A stretch of DNA of 64,000 bases, taken from Leptospirillum ferrooxidans C2-3 (lineage in GTDB: Bacteria > Nitrospirota > Leptospirillia > Leptospirillales > Leptospirillaceae). Shown here in pieces: positions 1 to 9,300 of this stretch (its first letter is position 1; each line of letters opens with the position of its first letter). The stretch is taken from the NCBI RefSeq assembly GCF_000284315.1, contig NC_017094.1:465486-529485 (forward strand), in the 5' to 3' direction. The position numbers and the translations under genes were made by a program. The notes under the pieces were generated by a model, which had not been told where the DNA came from, ran no database searches, and saw only the letters and a program-made list of their open reading frames with translations.

Positions 1-24
1 ATATGGATCCATTCCCGCGGTAAT

Positions 25-44
25 TGTCAAACAATCTGTCGCAT
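25..44. repeat. Left terminal inverted repeat of the IS
   Basis: This 20-base end starts TGTCA and ends TGTCGCAT, and matches the reverse complement of 1680-1699 at 14 of 20 positions. Confidence 0.65.
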
Positions 45-1100
45 TTTCTTGGACTTTTCCTCTTTCAAATTTTGGTCTTTACGGACCACCTCTTTTTGAG
101 GATTCAAAGTCACTTTTCCGATAGGCGTCCAGTCTCTCGTTTTTCCGGACCATCGTTCGGGATTTTTCTTTTGTGCTTCCTGGTAAATCCTCTCCCTTCG
201 ATTCAGAATTTCCCGCTCTTTCCCGCTATGTCTCTGTGAAGGCGTTACAAACTTGATGGCACTGTGGCGGTGCTCTTCGTTGTACCACCCTGTGAAAGAT
301 GAGACCCATTTCCGCCCCTCTTCCAGTGTGTCGAAGGGCTTTTCCACCGGGTCGTCCGGCCGGTATTTCAGGGTTTTGAAGAGTGACTCCGAATAGGCGT
401 TGTCATTACTGACGGAAGGACGCCCGAATGAGGGGCGAATTCCCAGCATCTGGAGCGTTCCAAGCATTGTGGCTCCCTTCATAGGCGCCCCATTGTCCGA
501 GTGCAGGACGACCTTCGGCGCGATCCCTCCTTTTCTCTCCCGAAAAACGGTTTTCCGGATCGTCTCGGCCGCATGTTCGGAGGATTCTTCCGCATAGACC
601 TCCCATCCCACAACCTTTCGGCTGTAAAGATCCAGAATCAGGTACAAATAGAAAAAATGGCCTTTGACGGTCGTGGAGAGATAGGTGATATCCCATGTCC
701 AGACCTGATTCGGAGCGGTGGCTTCAAGCGGCGAAGGACGCTTGTGCGTCGGGGCCTTGGAACGCCCACGATGGGCAAGCTGCCCTCTCTTCCGAAGGAT
801 CCGGTAGAGAGTCGACTCCGATGCCAGATACTGCTCTTCATCGGCCAGAATCGGAACGATCTGGGCCGGAGACATGGAGGCGAAGCGAGGTTCGTTCACC
901 GTTGATACAATCATGGCCTCCTCTTCGCAAGTGAGCCCATTGGCAGGGGCTCGTTTCGTCTGGGCTGCCTTGCGCCCGTCCTCTCCTCCCGCTTTCTTCT
1001 TCCCATGTCGCTGGAACGCCCTGGGAGAAATCTCCAGAACGGCACAGATCCTGGAAAGGCGAGCCCCCTCCTTTCGGGCTTCCTCGATCAAACGTGTCAT
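27..1100 (-). CDS. IS3-family transposase orfB (DDE integrase domain)
   Basis: This 357-residue protein is the catalytic subunit of the transposase. The N-terminal third has the helical HTH_21-like region of IS3 orfB proteins, followed by an rve integrase core. The DDE triad is visible as Asp in WTWDITYL, Asp in LHSDNGAP and Glu in NAYSESLFKTLKYR, with the usual YNEEHRHSAI motif after it. The start codon overlaps the stop of the middle frame as ATGA (1097-1100), so translation is probably coupled. The frame looks intact and the element may be active. Confidence 0.9.
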   Translation of the reverse strand: MTRLIEEARKEGARLSRICAVLEISPRAFQRHGKKKAGGEDGRKAAQTKRAPANGLTCEEEAMIVSTVNEPRFASMSPAQIVPILADEEQYLASESTLYRILRKRGQLAHRGRSKAPTHKRPSPLEATAPNQVWTWDITYLSTTVKGHFFYLYLILDLYSRKVVGWEVYAEESSEHAAETIRKTVFRERKGGIAPKVVLHSDNGAPMKGATMLGTLQMLGIRPSFGRPSVSNDNAYSESLFKTLKYRPDDPVEKPFDTLEEGRKWVSSFTGWYNEEHRHSAIKFVTPSQRHSGKEREILNRRERIYQEAQKKNPERWSGKTRDWTPIGKVTLNPQKEVVRKDQNLKEEKSKKMRQIV

Positions 1101-1381
1101 TTCCTGACGGGACTCCCCATCGATCTTCCGACCTCTTTTTCCTCCAAAAGAGCGTCCACTTTTTTTTTAAGCATCAGGAGAGTGGCCTCCTCTGCCAGGG
1201 CTTTTTCCTTCCGAAGAAGCTCGCTTTCCAGCTGCCGGATCGTTTTGGCTTGCTGAGATACCTTTTCCCTCTGCGTCTTTTCAGGGAGAGAGCAACCCCT
1301 CCAGAACCGTTTTCTTCCAGGCCTCAATCTGTTCCGGGTAGAGGCCCTTTTGACGACAATACTCTCCCAACTCGTGTTCAT
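1097..1381 (-). CDS. Transposase orfA, second half in the +1 frame (coiled-coil region)
   Basis: The meaningful part of this frame begins after 1283 and reads PEKTQREK..., followed by a heptad-rich stretch (TIRQLESELLRKEKALAEEA) that fits the leucine-zipper tail usual in this transposase class. The residues upstream of that point in this frame look like out-of-frame noise, while the other frame (1281-1619) carries the normal helix-turn-helix start. The real product is therefore probably one OrfA protein made by crossing from the first frame into this one at CCC TGA (1286-1281). It could equally be a gene broken by one indel. It ends in ATGA overlap with orfB. Confidence 0.6.
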   Translation of the reverse strand: MNTSWESIVVKRASTRNRLRPGRKRFWRGCSLPEKTQREKVSQQAKTIRQLESELLRKEKALAEEATLLMLKKKVDALLEEKEVGRSMGSPVRK

Positions 1382-1619
1382 TTAAGGACATTGTTTCGAG
1401 AAGGATTGAAAGCTTCTCTTCCGAGCTCAGGGAAGACGTTTCCCGATCTTTCAAAAGGGCTGCGCCCATGAACCGGGATCGATATTTAACCCTCCAGGTA
1501 TAAAGAGTATCGACAGGAATCCCGGTTTCCCGGGACAAGGTGGGGATATATTCGTTCTGAGGAGAAAGCATTCTCTTGACGATGCTTTCCTTGAATTCCA
1601 ATGCGTATTGTTGACCCAT
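1281..1619 (-). CDS. Transposase orfA, first half (helix-turn-helix)
   Basis: The 112-residue frame begins MGQQYALEFKESIVKRML and carries a transposase-type helix-turn-helix (SRETGIPVDTLYTWRVKYR, residues about 30-48), which recognises the element's ends. It stops abruptly at ...EGLLSP, just where the family normally continues into a coiled coil. The missing tail is found in the +1 frame starting directly after the stop. The junction CTC TCT CCC TGA A is a plausible +1 slippery site, because tRNA-Pro can move from CCC to CCU while UGA occupies the A site. IS3 elements usually use -1 slippage, so this would be unusual. Confidence 0.75.
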   Translation of the reverse strand: MGQQYALEFKESIVKRMLSPQNEYIPTLSRETGIPVDTLYTWRVKYRSRFMGAALLKDRETSSLSSEEKLSILLETMSLNEHELGEYCRQKGLYPEQIEAWKKTVLEGLLSP

Positions 1620-1679
1620 GTTTTCTCTCCTCGCCTGTTTAGTTTTGGATCAATCTTCCCTCAAAGACTTCTCAAAGTC

Positions 1680-1699
1680 ATGCGACAATTATCCTGACA
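1680..1699. repeat. Right terminal inverted repeat of the IS
   Basis: This is the partner of the left repeat. Read on the minus strand it begins TGTCAGGATAATTGTCGCAT. It lies 60 bases upstream of the orfA start, leaving room for the transposase promoter. Confidence 0.65.
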
Positions 1700-1819
1700 C
1701 AGGGGGAGAAAGACCTGAAAAACGGGCCTGAGGATCAGAAAGCCAAAAACTCGGATCCAGACTTTTAACCAGGAACGATTATGATCTGTTTTCCTCGTTA
1801 GAGGATCTTGTTTTCAGAC

Positions 1820-2341
1820 TCATTCTTCAATTGGAATTGACTGCACCATGGGAGACGCGTCACATACTTCTGTGTATCCTGATAAGAGATCAAGTGCATG
1901 CCGGATAACCGGAATCAGGAGGCTTAAATGATCAGCAACGGCCTTTGGGCTCCCTGGTAAATTGATGATCAATGTTTTTCCCCGTGTTCCACAAACACCG
2001 CGCGAGAGCATTGCATGCGGAGTTTTTAGTAGACCGGCAGCCCTTGCCGCCTCGGACATTCCGGGGATCTCCCGTTCAAGGACATCCCGGGTTGCCTCTG
2101 GCGTCACATCGCGAGGAGCAAGCCCCGTTCCACCAGTCGTTACGATCAGGTCACTGTACCCATTGGCACTTGATTCCAGCAACTTTTCCCTGATGGCAGT
2201 ACGGTCATCGGGAAGGATGGCCACCTCAATCGAGCTTCCGGCAAATGCCTCTTCCAACATTTTGACCGCCATTGGCCCGGATTGGTCGGAGCGAATACCG
2301 GCATAGCTTCTGTCACTTAGAGTCAGGACGGCAATGCGCAT
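1820..2341 (-). CDS. mogA: Molybdopterin adenylyltransferase
   Basis: MogA adenylylates molybdopterin, the step that prepares it for molybdate insertion by MoeA in the cytoplasm. The 173-residue protein shows the MoCF fold signatures: MRIAVLTLSDR at the start, TTGGTGLAPRDVTPEAT (about residues 68-84) and INLPGSPKAV near residue 126, which form the molybdopterin site. MoaB-type proteins share these motifs and do a similar job, so the symbol could be moaB. It is the last gene of the leftward nitrate/molybdenum-cofactor operon and overlaps moaC by 19 bases. Confidence 0.9.
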   Translation of the reverse strand: MRIAVLTLSDRSYAGIRSDQSGPMAVKMLEEAFAGSSIEVAILPDDRTAIREKLLESSANGYSDLIVTTGGTGLAPRDVTPEATRDVLEREIPGMSEAARAAGLLKTPHAMLSRGVCGTRGKTLIINLPGSPKAVADHLSLLIPVIRHALDLLSGYTEVCDASPMVQSIPIEE

Positions 2342-2868
2342 GATCCTTCACCCTCTTTCTCTAATTCGTTCTTCCGGATAAAGGTACCTCTTCTGCCACC
2401 CGATTTCATTTCAAGCTGAATGCATTCGATGACTGCTGACTGACCTTTCGCCAGAGGTTTACACAGGTCATATACCGTCAGACAAGCGGCGGCAACAGCT
2501 GTGAGTGCTTCCATCTCGACTCCGGTTTTGGCATGCGTACGAACTTGAACCCGGACCATAACAACATCCTGAAGAATCTCCAGATGAACCTCCACTGACT
2601 CAAGCGGCAACGGATGGCAAAGAGGGAGAATCTCGTCGGTTCGCTTGGCTGCCATGATGCCTGCAACCCGGGCGACTTCAAAAACATTTCCTTTCGGGAC
2701 CTTGTTCGCCCGGATACATTCGATCACTTCCCTGGCAAGACGTATCCTTCCAGAAGCAATCGCAATCCTCTCTGTAACTTCTTTTGCTCCCACATCCACC
2801 ATCCGGGCTCGGGAGCCCGGATCTTCCGCTAACTCCACATATCCTCCATTCGTGCACTCTCGAGCCAT
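2323..2868 (-). CDS. moaC: Cyclic pyranopterin monophosphate synthase
   Basis: MoaC converts the MoaA product into cyclic pyranopterin monophosphate, the first stable intermediate of molybdenum-cofactor synthesis. The family core is clear: ARMVDVGAKEVTERIAIASG, then GIMAAKRTDEILPLCHPL with its catalytic Lys and His, and KTGVEMEALTAVAAACLTVYDLCK. The chosen start gives an N-terminal extension of about 20 residues and overlaps moeA by 40 bases. A shorter start at the Met of MVDVG is possible but would remove residues usually present. The C-terminal tail after KSGGRRG is slightly longer than usual. Confidence 0.93.
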   Translation of the reverse strand: MARECTNGGYVELAEDPGSRARMVDVGAKEVTERIAIASGRIRLAREVIECIRANKVPKGNVFEVARVAGIMAAKRTDEILPLCHPLPLESVEVHLEILQDVVMVRVQVRTHAKTGVEMEALTAVAAACLTVYDLCKPLAKGQSAVIECIQLEMKSGGRRGTFIRKNELEKEGEGSCALPS

Positions 2869-4052
2869 TCAAATTCCCAATCTTTCTCTTTAAAACTTGC
2901 TGTATCGCCTTCTTTGGAAGGGGGAACGCACACGATACTGTTCGCCTTGTGCACCGAAAAGAGATCAGAAGAATGACGGCCCTCATAAACAGTTAAGCGA
3001 AATGGCTGGTCTGTCCCCCGATCACCCTGGACCCGGGCAAGCTCAAAGCGGGTTCGCCCACTCTGGTTGGGGGTAATCCTGGCGATACCCCGATCACGAA
3101 ATGACGGAAGGATATTCCCCTGCATCATACGAATGACCGGAGTTACATAGCGATGGAAACACAGGTGAGCAGACAAGGGGTTTCCAGGAAGAGCAAAATA
3201 AAGCCGGCCTCCCTTTCGGGCAAAGAGGAATGGTTTTCCGGGTTTTTGTGAAACCTTATGAAAAAGGATCTCTGCCCCAGTTTTTTGAAGTGCCTCCGGA
3301 ACAAGATCAAAAAGTCCCTCTGAAACACCCCCAGTGATCAGCACTACCTCTGCTTCTGAGGCCTGCTCGAGTGCCTGTGTCAGTGAAAAAAGATCATCGT
3401 CGGCACTCTGTGATCCTATCTTTGTAACTCCGAGCATACAAGCCATTGCCATCAGCATTGGGCCATTGGCATCATGAATTTGTGCTTCTTCAAGAAATCT
3501 CCCTTCACGGACGATCTCTCGTCCTGTTACGATAATCGCAACTTGCGGAGGAGGGATGACAGGTACCGTTTTTTGGCCAAACGAAGCCAGTACAGCAATA
3601 ACCAGCGGAGTCACGATCGTTCCTTTCTTGAGAACGGTCTCGCCATTTCTGCACTCGCTCCCGCGTTTTGACATGTATTGACCCAACTCATGATTCTGAG
3701 TGGAAGTCATCCACGCCCCATCTGATTCAACATCCTCATAAGGAAAAACGAGATCCGTTCCTAATGGGCAGGGAGCCCCAGTCATAATTTCCACGCACTC
3801 ACCCGCATGAAGTGGGATCGGCCAACTTTCTCCTGCCTTCAAAATACCCATTCGTCGGTATCGTCCTGACACCGATCCCAAACACACGGCAAACCCGTCC
3901 ATCATCGATCGGTCAAAAGAAGGAAAATCACAGGGAGCCTGAATATCCTCCGAGAGGCGACACCCAAGCGCATCTGCAAGGGACAAGCATACGGGGGACA
4001 ACTGGGCAACATTTCTCAAAACGGTGCTGAGTGCCTCATCGGGAGTGATCAT
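2829..4052 (-). CDS. moeA: Molybdopterin molybdenumtransferase
   Basis: MoeA inserts molybdate into adenylylated molybdopterin, giving the Mo-MPT cofactor. The 407-residue length is normal. Family motifs are present: CDFPSFDRSMMDGFAV near residue 40, the EIMTGAPCP segment, the MoCF-like IIVTGREIV and TGGVSEGLFD segments, and FALPGNPLSAHLCF near residue 290. It overlaps moaE upstream by 17 bases. No mobA (which would make the bis-MGD form) is seen in the cluster, so the local products suffice only for the plain Mo-MPT form used by sulfite-oxidase-family enzymes. Confidence 0.95.
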   Translation of the reverse strand: MITPDEALSTVLRNVAQLSPVCLSLADALGCRLSEDIQAPCDFPSFDRSMMDGFAVCLGSVSGRYRRMGILKAGESWPIPLHAGECVEIMTGAPCPLGTDLVFPYEDVESDGAWMTSTQNHELGQYMSKRGSECRNGETVLKKGTIVTPLVIAVLASFGQKTVPVIPPPQVAIIVTGREIVREGRFLEEAQIHDANGPMLMAMACMLGVTKIGSQSADDDLFSLTQALEQASEAEVVLITGGVSEGLFDLVPEALQKTGAEILFHKVSQKPGKPFLFARKGGRLYFALPGNPLSAHLCFHRYVTPVIRMMQGNILPSFRDRGIARITPNQSGRTRFELARVQGDRGTDQPFRLTVYEGRHSSDLFSVHKANSIVCVPPSKEGDTASFKEKDWEFEWLESARMEDMWS

Positions 4053-4509
4053 GGCAGGCCATTCCTATTTTCTTCTCTGTAGCGGAAGGAAATGTTTCGT
4101 CCTTGCAGTTCACCCACACAGCCATTCCATCACCGTAGAATTCCTTTTTCCATATCGGAAGACGCTGTTTTATCGCATCGATCACGAAAGAACAAGCCTC
4201 AAAAGCTGGAGCCCGATGAACGGCCGCGACACCAATCCAAACCGCCATCTCCCCAAGCTCAACCTTTCCGGTCCTATGAGCACAAAGAACCTCCAGAATG
4301 TCATACTTTTCCCTCACTTCCGCAAGGATCGCCAACCCTTCTCTCTCTGCAAGTGCCTCATAGGCCTCATACTCAAGGAACAGTACCGATCGCCCCCGGT
4401 GCTGGTTCCGGACGCGGCCTTCAAAAATGACCACTCCTCCAGCTCCCGGATGATAGAGAGAAGAACGTAGAACCCCATCAGAAATAGCCGTTCTCATGAA
4501 CTGAAACAT
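4036..4509 (-). CDS. moaE: Molybdopterin synthase catalytic subunit
   Basis: MoaE is the large subunit of molybdopterin synthase. With thiocarboxylated MoaD it adds two sulfurs to cyclic pyranopterin monophosphate. Typical motifs are VIFEGRVRNQHRG, LEYEAYEALAEREG, the conserved HRTGKVELGEMAVWIGVAAVH (active-site loop) and the C-terminal IWKKEFYGDG with the catalytic lysines. It starts immediately after the moaD stop (TGAATG, no spacer), which fits coupled production of a 1:1 complex. Confidence 0.95.
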   Translation of the reverse strand: MFQFMRTAISDGVLRSSLYHPGAGGVVIFEGRVRNQHRGRSVLFLEYEAYEALAEREGLAILAEVREKYDILEVLCAHRTGKVELGEMAVWIGVAAVHRAPAFEACSFVIDAIKQRLPIWKKEFYGDGMAVWVNCKDETFPSATEKKIGMACHDHSR

Positions 4510-4821
4510 TCATCCCCCTCCAAATGGAGGAAGGAAAACAACAGTGTCTCCGTGTACAAGGGAGTCATCCGGGTTTGTGAAAGTCCCGTTCACTGCGACC
4601 CGAAGAAGAGAAAAGGGGTACTCAAGATCATATTTTTTCCTTATCTCCTCATAGAGAGATTCAGGTGTTCTGGCATTTGTCAAAATCTCTTCCTCCAGCC
4701 TCCCGGCTTTCTCTCTAATGGGACCAAAATAAACCATGAAAAAGGTGCGAGGGGCCACTGACGCGCTTTCTTCGGAACGGTTCAATATGCTTGGAAAACG
4801 ATTACCACCCCTATCTGGCAT
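4510..4821 (-). CDS. moaD: Molybdopterin synthase sulfur carrier subunit
   Basis: MoaD is a ubiquitin-like sulfur carrier that is thiocarboxylated at its C-terminal glycine. The protein ends VVFLPPFGGG, so the required terminal Gly-Gly is present. The fold begins around residue 27 (FFMVYFGPIREKAG), giving an unusual N-terminal extension of about 28 residues. That longer start is favoured by a strong AGGAGG eight bases upstream of 4821. An internal Met at 4737 would give a more standard 75-residue protein. It lies 12 bases after moaA. Confidence 0.9.
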   Translation of the reverse strand: MPDRGGNRFPSILNRSEESASVAPRTFFMVYFGPIREKAGRLEEEILTNARTPESLYEEIRKKYDLEYPFSLLRVAVNGTFTNPDDSLVHGDTVVFLPPFGGG

Positions 4822-4833
4822 GGATCATGCCTC

Positions 4834-5796
4834 CTATCCCCCGATCCGGACCATCTGCTGAGATGTCCATTCCCGAATGGGCGTTTTTTTCTCTGTGTGA
4901 GCTGCCCGGATTAACCGGACAGCCTGTTCTCTTTCACCTGTCCGCCATAATGAGAGAAGATCTAATCCGTCATAATCGTGCAAACACGGAAACAACCATC
5001 CTCTTGAATCGATGCGCAACCGGTCACATTCTCCACAGAACGGTTCCGAGATGGTTGTAATGAATCCAACAACAGTTTTCTTCCCACGAAATTGGAAGAG
5101 ATAACGCGACGCCGTTCCCTTCAAGCCAAGAGGAATCGGATCGCCAAAATAGGGGCGAAGAAATGCCAGTGCTTCGTCAGCTGACAGAAACTCGGATTTG
5201 AAGTATTCAGAAGCCACTCCGATCGGCATTAATTCGATAAAGCGCAATTCACATCTCATGTCAGTCGCAAAATCGACAAGCTCATGCAAGGATTGCCCGT
5301 TAAAATGACGCAAAAGAACCGTATTGAGCTTGAGACTCCTAAACCCCGACTTTTTTGCGGCCAGAATACCTTCCAAAACATCGTCAAACGCATTGACCCT
5401 GGCAATTTCTTCGAATACACCGAATTCTGTCGTATCTAAGCTTATATTCATCGTATCAAGACCGGACTCTTTCAGTGCCTTTACCTGGCGGGAAAGCAGA
5501 AGCCCGTTTGTGGTTAAAGCAATTTCTGCCTTTGGAAGAAGCTTTCGGACCTTTCCAACAAATTCATGGAGGGCGGGACGAACTAGCGGGTCACCTCCCG
5601 TCAAACGCAATTTGTAAATTGGTACAGCGGTGTCCACCATCTCCACAAGGGCCAACAGATGTTCATCTGATAGATGAGACGGGTGCATCGCACTGTCTTC
5701 TGTCTTATCAGGCCTGCAGTAAAGGCATCTCAAGTTACAGCGATCTGTCACAGAAAGACGGAGGTAAAGAGGACGGATGGGAAAAGTGATCATCAT
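4834..5796 (-). CDS. moaA: GTP 3',8-cyclase, radical SAM
   Basis: MoaA starts molybdenum-cofactor synthesis by rearranging GTP through a radical S-adenosylmethionine mechanism. The N-terminal [4Fe-4S] motif is CNLRCLYC (about residues 20-27). The second, C-terminal cluster is seen as CGECDRLRIDSRGWLFPC, and the protein ends VRIGG with the double glycine needed for activity. Length (320) is normal. The start ATG shares one base with the stop of the upstream PII gene (TAATG), indicating coupling between nitrogen signalling and cofactor synthesis genes. Confidence 0.96.
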   Translation of the reverse strand: MMITFPIRPLYLRLSVTDRCNLRCLYCRPDKTEDSAMHPSHLSDEHLLALVEMVDTAVPIYKLRLTGGDPLVRPALHEFVGKVRKLLPKAEIALTTNGLLLSRQVKALKESGLDTMNISLDTTEFGVFEEIARVNAFDDVLEGILAAKKSGFRSLKLNTVLLRHFNGQSLHELVDFATDMRCELRFIELMPIGVASEYFKSEFLSADEALAFLRPYFGDPIPLGLKGTASRYLFQFRGKKTVVGFITTISEPFCGECDRLRIDSRGWLFPCLHDYDGLDLLSLWRTGEREQAVRLIRAAHTEKKTPIREWTSQQMVRIGG

Positions 5797-6167
5797 TAAA
5801 CACCCTTTCCGGAAAGTGGAGTTGATTCATGATCAGTTATTTTCTGTGAAGCGACCGATTTTCCACTCTCACGGATTGTCCGGGATTCAAGAAGGGAAGA
5901 AACAAAGATCTTTCCATCCCCTGGGTTACCAGTACAGGCCGCAATCCGGATCGCATTGACAGCACGATCCATATCGTGATTTTCAACTACAATCATGAAA
6001 AAGACCTTCGCAATTTCTGCGTAATGGATGGTTCCAACATGAATCCCCCTTTGCCGTCCATGTCCCATCACATCCATTCGAGTCAAAGCAAGAATGCCTG
6101 TTTTTTCAAGGGAAAGAACAACATCATTTGCTTTTTCCGGCCTAACAATTGCCTGGATCATTTTCAC
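5796..6167 (-). CDS. NifI1-like PII signalling protein (second copy)
   Basis: This is a small PII-family protein that would bind ATP/ADP and 2-oxoglutarate and report nitrogen status to a partner. It opens KMIQAIVRPEKAND, has a short T-loop region MGHGRQRGIHVGTIHY and carries the PII signature GNPGDGKIFVSSL. The loop resembles NifI1 rather than GlnB/GlnK, with no Tyr51-type uridylylation site visible. I chose the GTG at 6167 because AAGGAGG lies five bases upstream and the product then starts like NifI1 proteins; a longer ATG start at 6194 lacks such a site. The roughly 20-residue C-terminal tail is unusual. Confidence 0.88.
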   Translation of the reverse strand: MKMIQAIVRPEKANDVVLSLEKTGILALTRMDVMGHGRQRGIHVGTIHYAEIAKVFFMIVVENHDMDRAVNAIRIAACTGNPGDGKIFVSSLLESRTIRESGKSVASQKITDHESTPLSGKGV

Positions 6168-6307
6168 AAAGGCCTCCTTCGAGGATAATGGCATCCGGTC
6201 AAATCAGCTGGCATCCACAGTCCTCATCTGAAGCTGCAAGATGAACGGCTAGTTATAGAAAAAGCAGTCCTACCGCGGAGCACATCGTAAAATAGGACAA
6301 CGTACAG

Positions 6308-9300
6308 TCATTTCAAGATTTCCTCATGGATATCATCCTGGCACTCCATCCGGATTTTCTCCCAAATATGCGGACGGCTGGACTCAAGGAGCGTTTCTAC
6401 CTCTTTTCCAAGCATTTTCACCCCCACCCGATCGACAATATTCTGGAAGGTCTCCACTCCAATTCGACGGTTATCGATGCATTCGAGGAGTGTTTCGAAT
6501 ACCGGAAGAACCATCTCTTCAGTCAACCCCTTAAGCACCACTTCGCCAAGTCGAACTTCCTTCCCCATCCGCCCGCCAAGGTAGACGGAATAGGCATAGC
6601 GCCTGTCATCACCAACCACGGTCATGGCACCAGAAAGCCCGATATCCGCTACCTGATGTTTGGAACAGCTGTTTGGACATCCGGAAATGGCAACCGTTAC
6701 TTGATCCATCAGCTCCATGACCTTCGGATTGGGAGATTTAAAATCATGCAGCAGGGAGCGCGCCACCCCCTGGGCATCTGTCACTGCCAAAACACAGAAC
6801 TCCGTTCCGGGACATGCCACAATATTCGGGTTCGTGCCAACAGAAAATGGGGACAGCCCGAGACCCCTGATTTCATGGATAGCGGATGGTCCATGCCTTT
6901 CAGTAATACCCTGGATCTCAATATTCTGCTCCTTCGTCAACTGAAGGATGCCGTCATCTCCATACCGGCGAGTGATCTTTGACAGGGCCTTCAACTGGTA
7001 GGAGGCAAGCTCTCCAAGAGGCACATCCACCGGAATGAGGACCTTTCCCCGTTGCTTTTGTGGAAGACACCCTTCAAGGATACGAGAGGGATACAAGGAA
7101 AACGGAAACGGACGGGGAGACTGTTTTTCTTCCGCAAAACGGAATTCCTTATTCTCGGGCAAAGACTTCTTTCCCTGGAAAACCTGATCAAATATAGTTG
7201 AGAATTTCTCCTTCCCCCACTGCTCAACCAACCACTTGAGACGGGATTTAGCCTTGTTCCTGTTTCCGTGTTTTGTATATATTTCAAAAATAGCCTGACA
7301 GGCAGGGAGTGCTTCGCGAAGAGGAATAAATTCCTTGAGCCTGAACCCAAGAACCGGGTGTGCGCCCAGACTTCCTCCGGCCCATAGCTCAAATCCAAAA
7401 GACTCCGCTTGATTTTGCTCCGCCGGGGCCGGAACGACCCGAAATCCAATATCATTGATCCACACATCCGGATCGCAGAGAGGACAGGCTGAAAAAAGAA
7501 TATTCAGCCGATTCGGAAGACCAGGATTAATCATGTCCGAACGCTGAACAAAGTAATCACTGATGGACCGAGCGATAGGACCAACATCCATGAGCGCATC
7601 CGGACTGACCGAACCATGAGGACAGGCCATTACATTCCGCATGGTGTGACCACAACTCGACCGGGTCGACAGCCCAACTGAATCCAGTCCTTCCCATATA
7701 TACTGCATGTCATGCAACCGGATCCAATGCAGTTCCAGATTCTGACGTGTCGAGATATGGACTCTTCCACGAGCGTATTTCTTCGATAGCCGGGCAAGTT
7801 CCACACCTTGATCGTAGGAGAGGCGACCTCCCGGAATTCGAATCCGGACCATGAAAAATCCCGGATGCTTCTGACTGCAGATGCCATAAGTCTTCAGACG
7901 ATAAAAATCGTCTTCCGAGAGAGCCGCAATGTCTTTTTTGAAGATTTCATCAAAATCGAGTCCGAGACCTTCTTTCTTGATTCTTTCAATCTCGAGCATC
8001 TTGGGGTAGGTCGGCGGGTATTCCGACAGGAGTGTCCTGATCGGAGGATTATCGATAGAAACGGCGGTGGCTGGTGAAGCTTTTACGGATTTCTGTCCAA
8101 TCTCACTTCGGGCAATCAGGTCTGTCACGGCTTGTGAACAACTTCCGCATCCGGTGCTGGCTTTCGTATGTTTTGCAACTTCGTCCCGGGATTTAAGGCC
8201 CTTCGTCCTGACCGCTGCAAGGATCGTTCCTCGCGTCACATTGTGGCAAACGCACACCGTCTCTTTATCGTCTCCTTCAATCAAGGCAGATGAAACGGAT
8301 TTCCCAAAAAAATCTTCCCTGAGAGCCAAGGCCGAACCAGCCGAGTTGATAAGGCCCAACACCCGGGGACTTCCTGCAGGATCTCCCACAAAGATCGCCC
8401 CTTCCAGACGATCTCCCCTAAAAATCAGTTTTCGGTAACTTCCACGATGGGAATCCAGTGCAACCAGTTCTTCTGTTCCGCTACCACCAAGAATTTTGCC
8501 CGCCGAGATCACTGACACCCCTGAAACCTTGAGCGCTGTCGAGCATTCCGTCCCGACGTAAGAAAGGGGCGCTTCCGAGCCATGTGTCAGATTGTGAACA
8601 AGAATCTTTGCCTGTTCCCTGAGCGGTATCACGAGTCCGTAACAATGCCCCCGATGTTCAATCACATCTCCCAGGGCATACACATCTAACGCGCTGGTCA
8701 TAAGATCGTCTTTGACCAGGACACCCTTGTTAACATCAATCCCGGACGAAATCGCAAGGCGTGTGTCTGGAAGAATTCCGGCAGAAATCAGAACAAGGTC
8801 AGCGGGAAGATGCTCACCTGTGCTGAGCTCCACCGCGCTAACGTTACCCCCAATTCCATGAATTTGAGAGAGAACGGTGTTGACACGGATCTGTATCCCC
8901 ATGCGCTCGATTTCTTTTTTGAGCAGGTGACCGCCCATCTGATCAAGTTGCTGGTCCATCACCCATCCCCTCAGATGAAGAACTGTCGCAGCAACACCCA
9001 TGTCTGAAAGCCCCCGGGCGCTCTCAAGGCCAAGAAGTCCACCGCCAACAACAACGGCCTTCCGGCTTTTACGAGCTCTTTCCGAAACCTCCCTGACGTC
9101 TTCTATTGTCCTGAGCACATGGACACCTTTGAGTAAAACTCCCGGAACAGGTGGTATAAAGGGACGAGCGCCAACCGCGATCACGGCAATATCATACGGA
9201 GTTGAATTTCCATTCTCGTCCCAGATAGTTTTTGCCATCGAATCAATACGATCGATCCGCACCCCTGTCTTCAGGGTTATTCCGTTAAGAGAATACCAGT

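Larger units (their letters stand above)
25..1699 (-). mobile_element. IS3-family insertion sequence, 1675 bp
   Basis: A complete insertion sequence is bounded by imperfect inverted repeats at 25-44 and 1680-1699 (14 of 20 positions match, including a shared TGTCA tip and an inner TGTCGCAT block). It holds the transposase reading frames on the minus strand, and the orfB stop codon lies inside the left repeat, as is common for IS3 elements. I see no matching target duplication in the bases just outside (left ..GTAAT, right CAGGG..), so the ends may be off by a few bases or the duplication has decayed. It sits downstream of the nitrate operon without interrupting it. Confidence 0.8.

Noticed and set aside
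1095-1105. A -1 slippery site between the IS middle frame and orfB
   Set aside because: AGG AAA TGA does not fit the X-XXY-YYZ pattern; the ATGA overlap fits stop-start coupling better.
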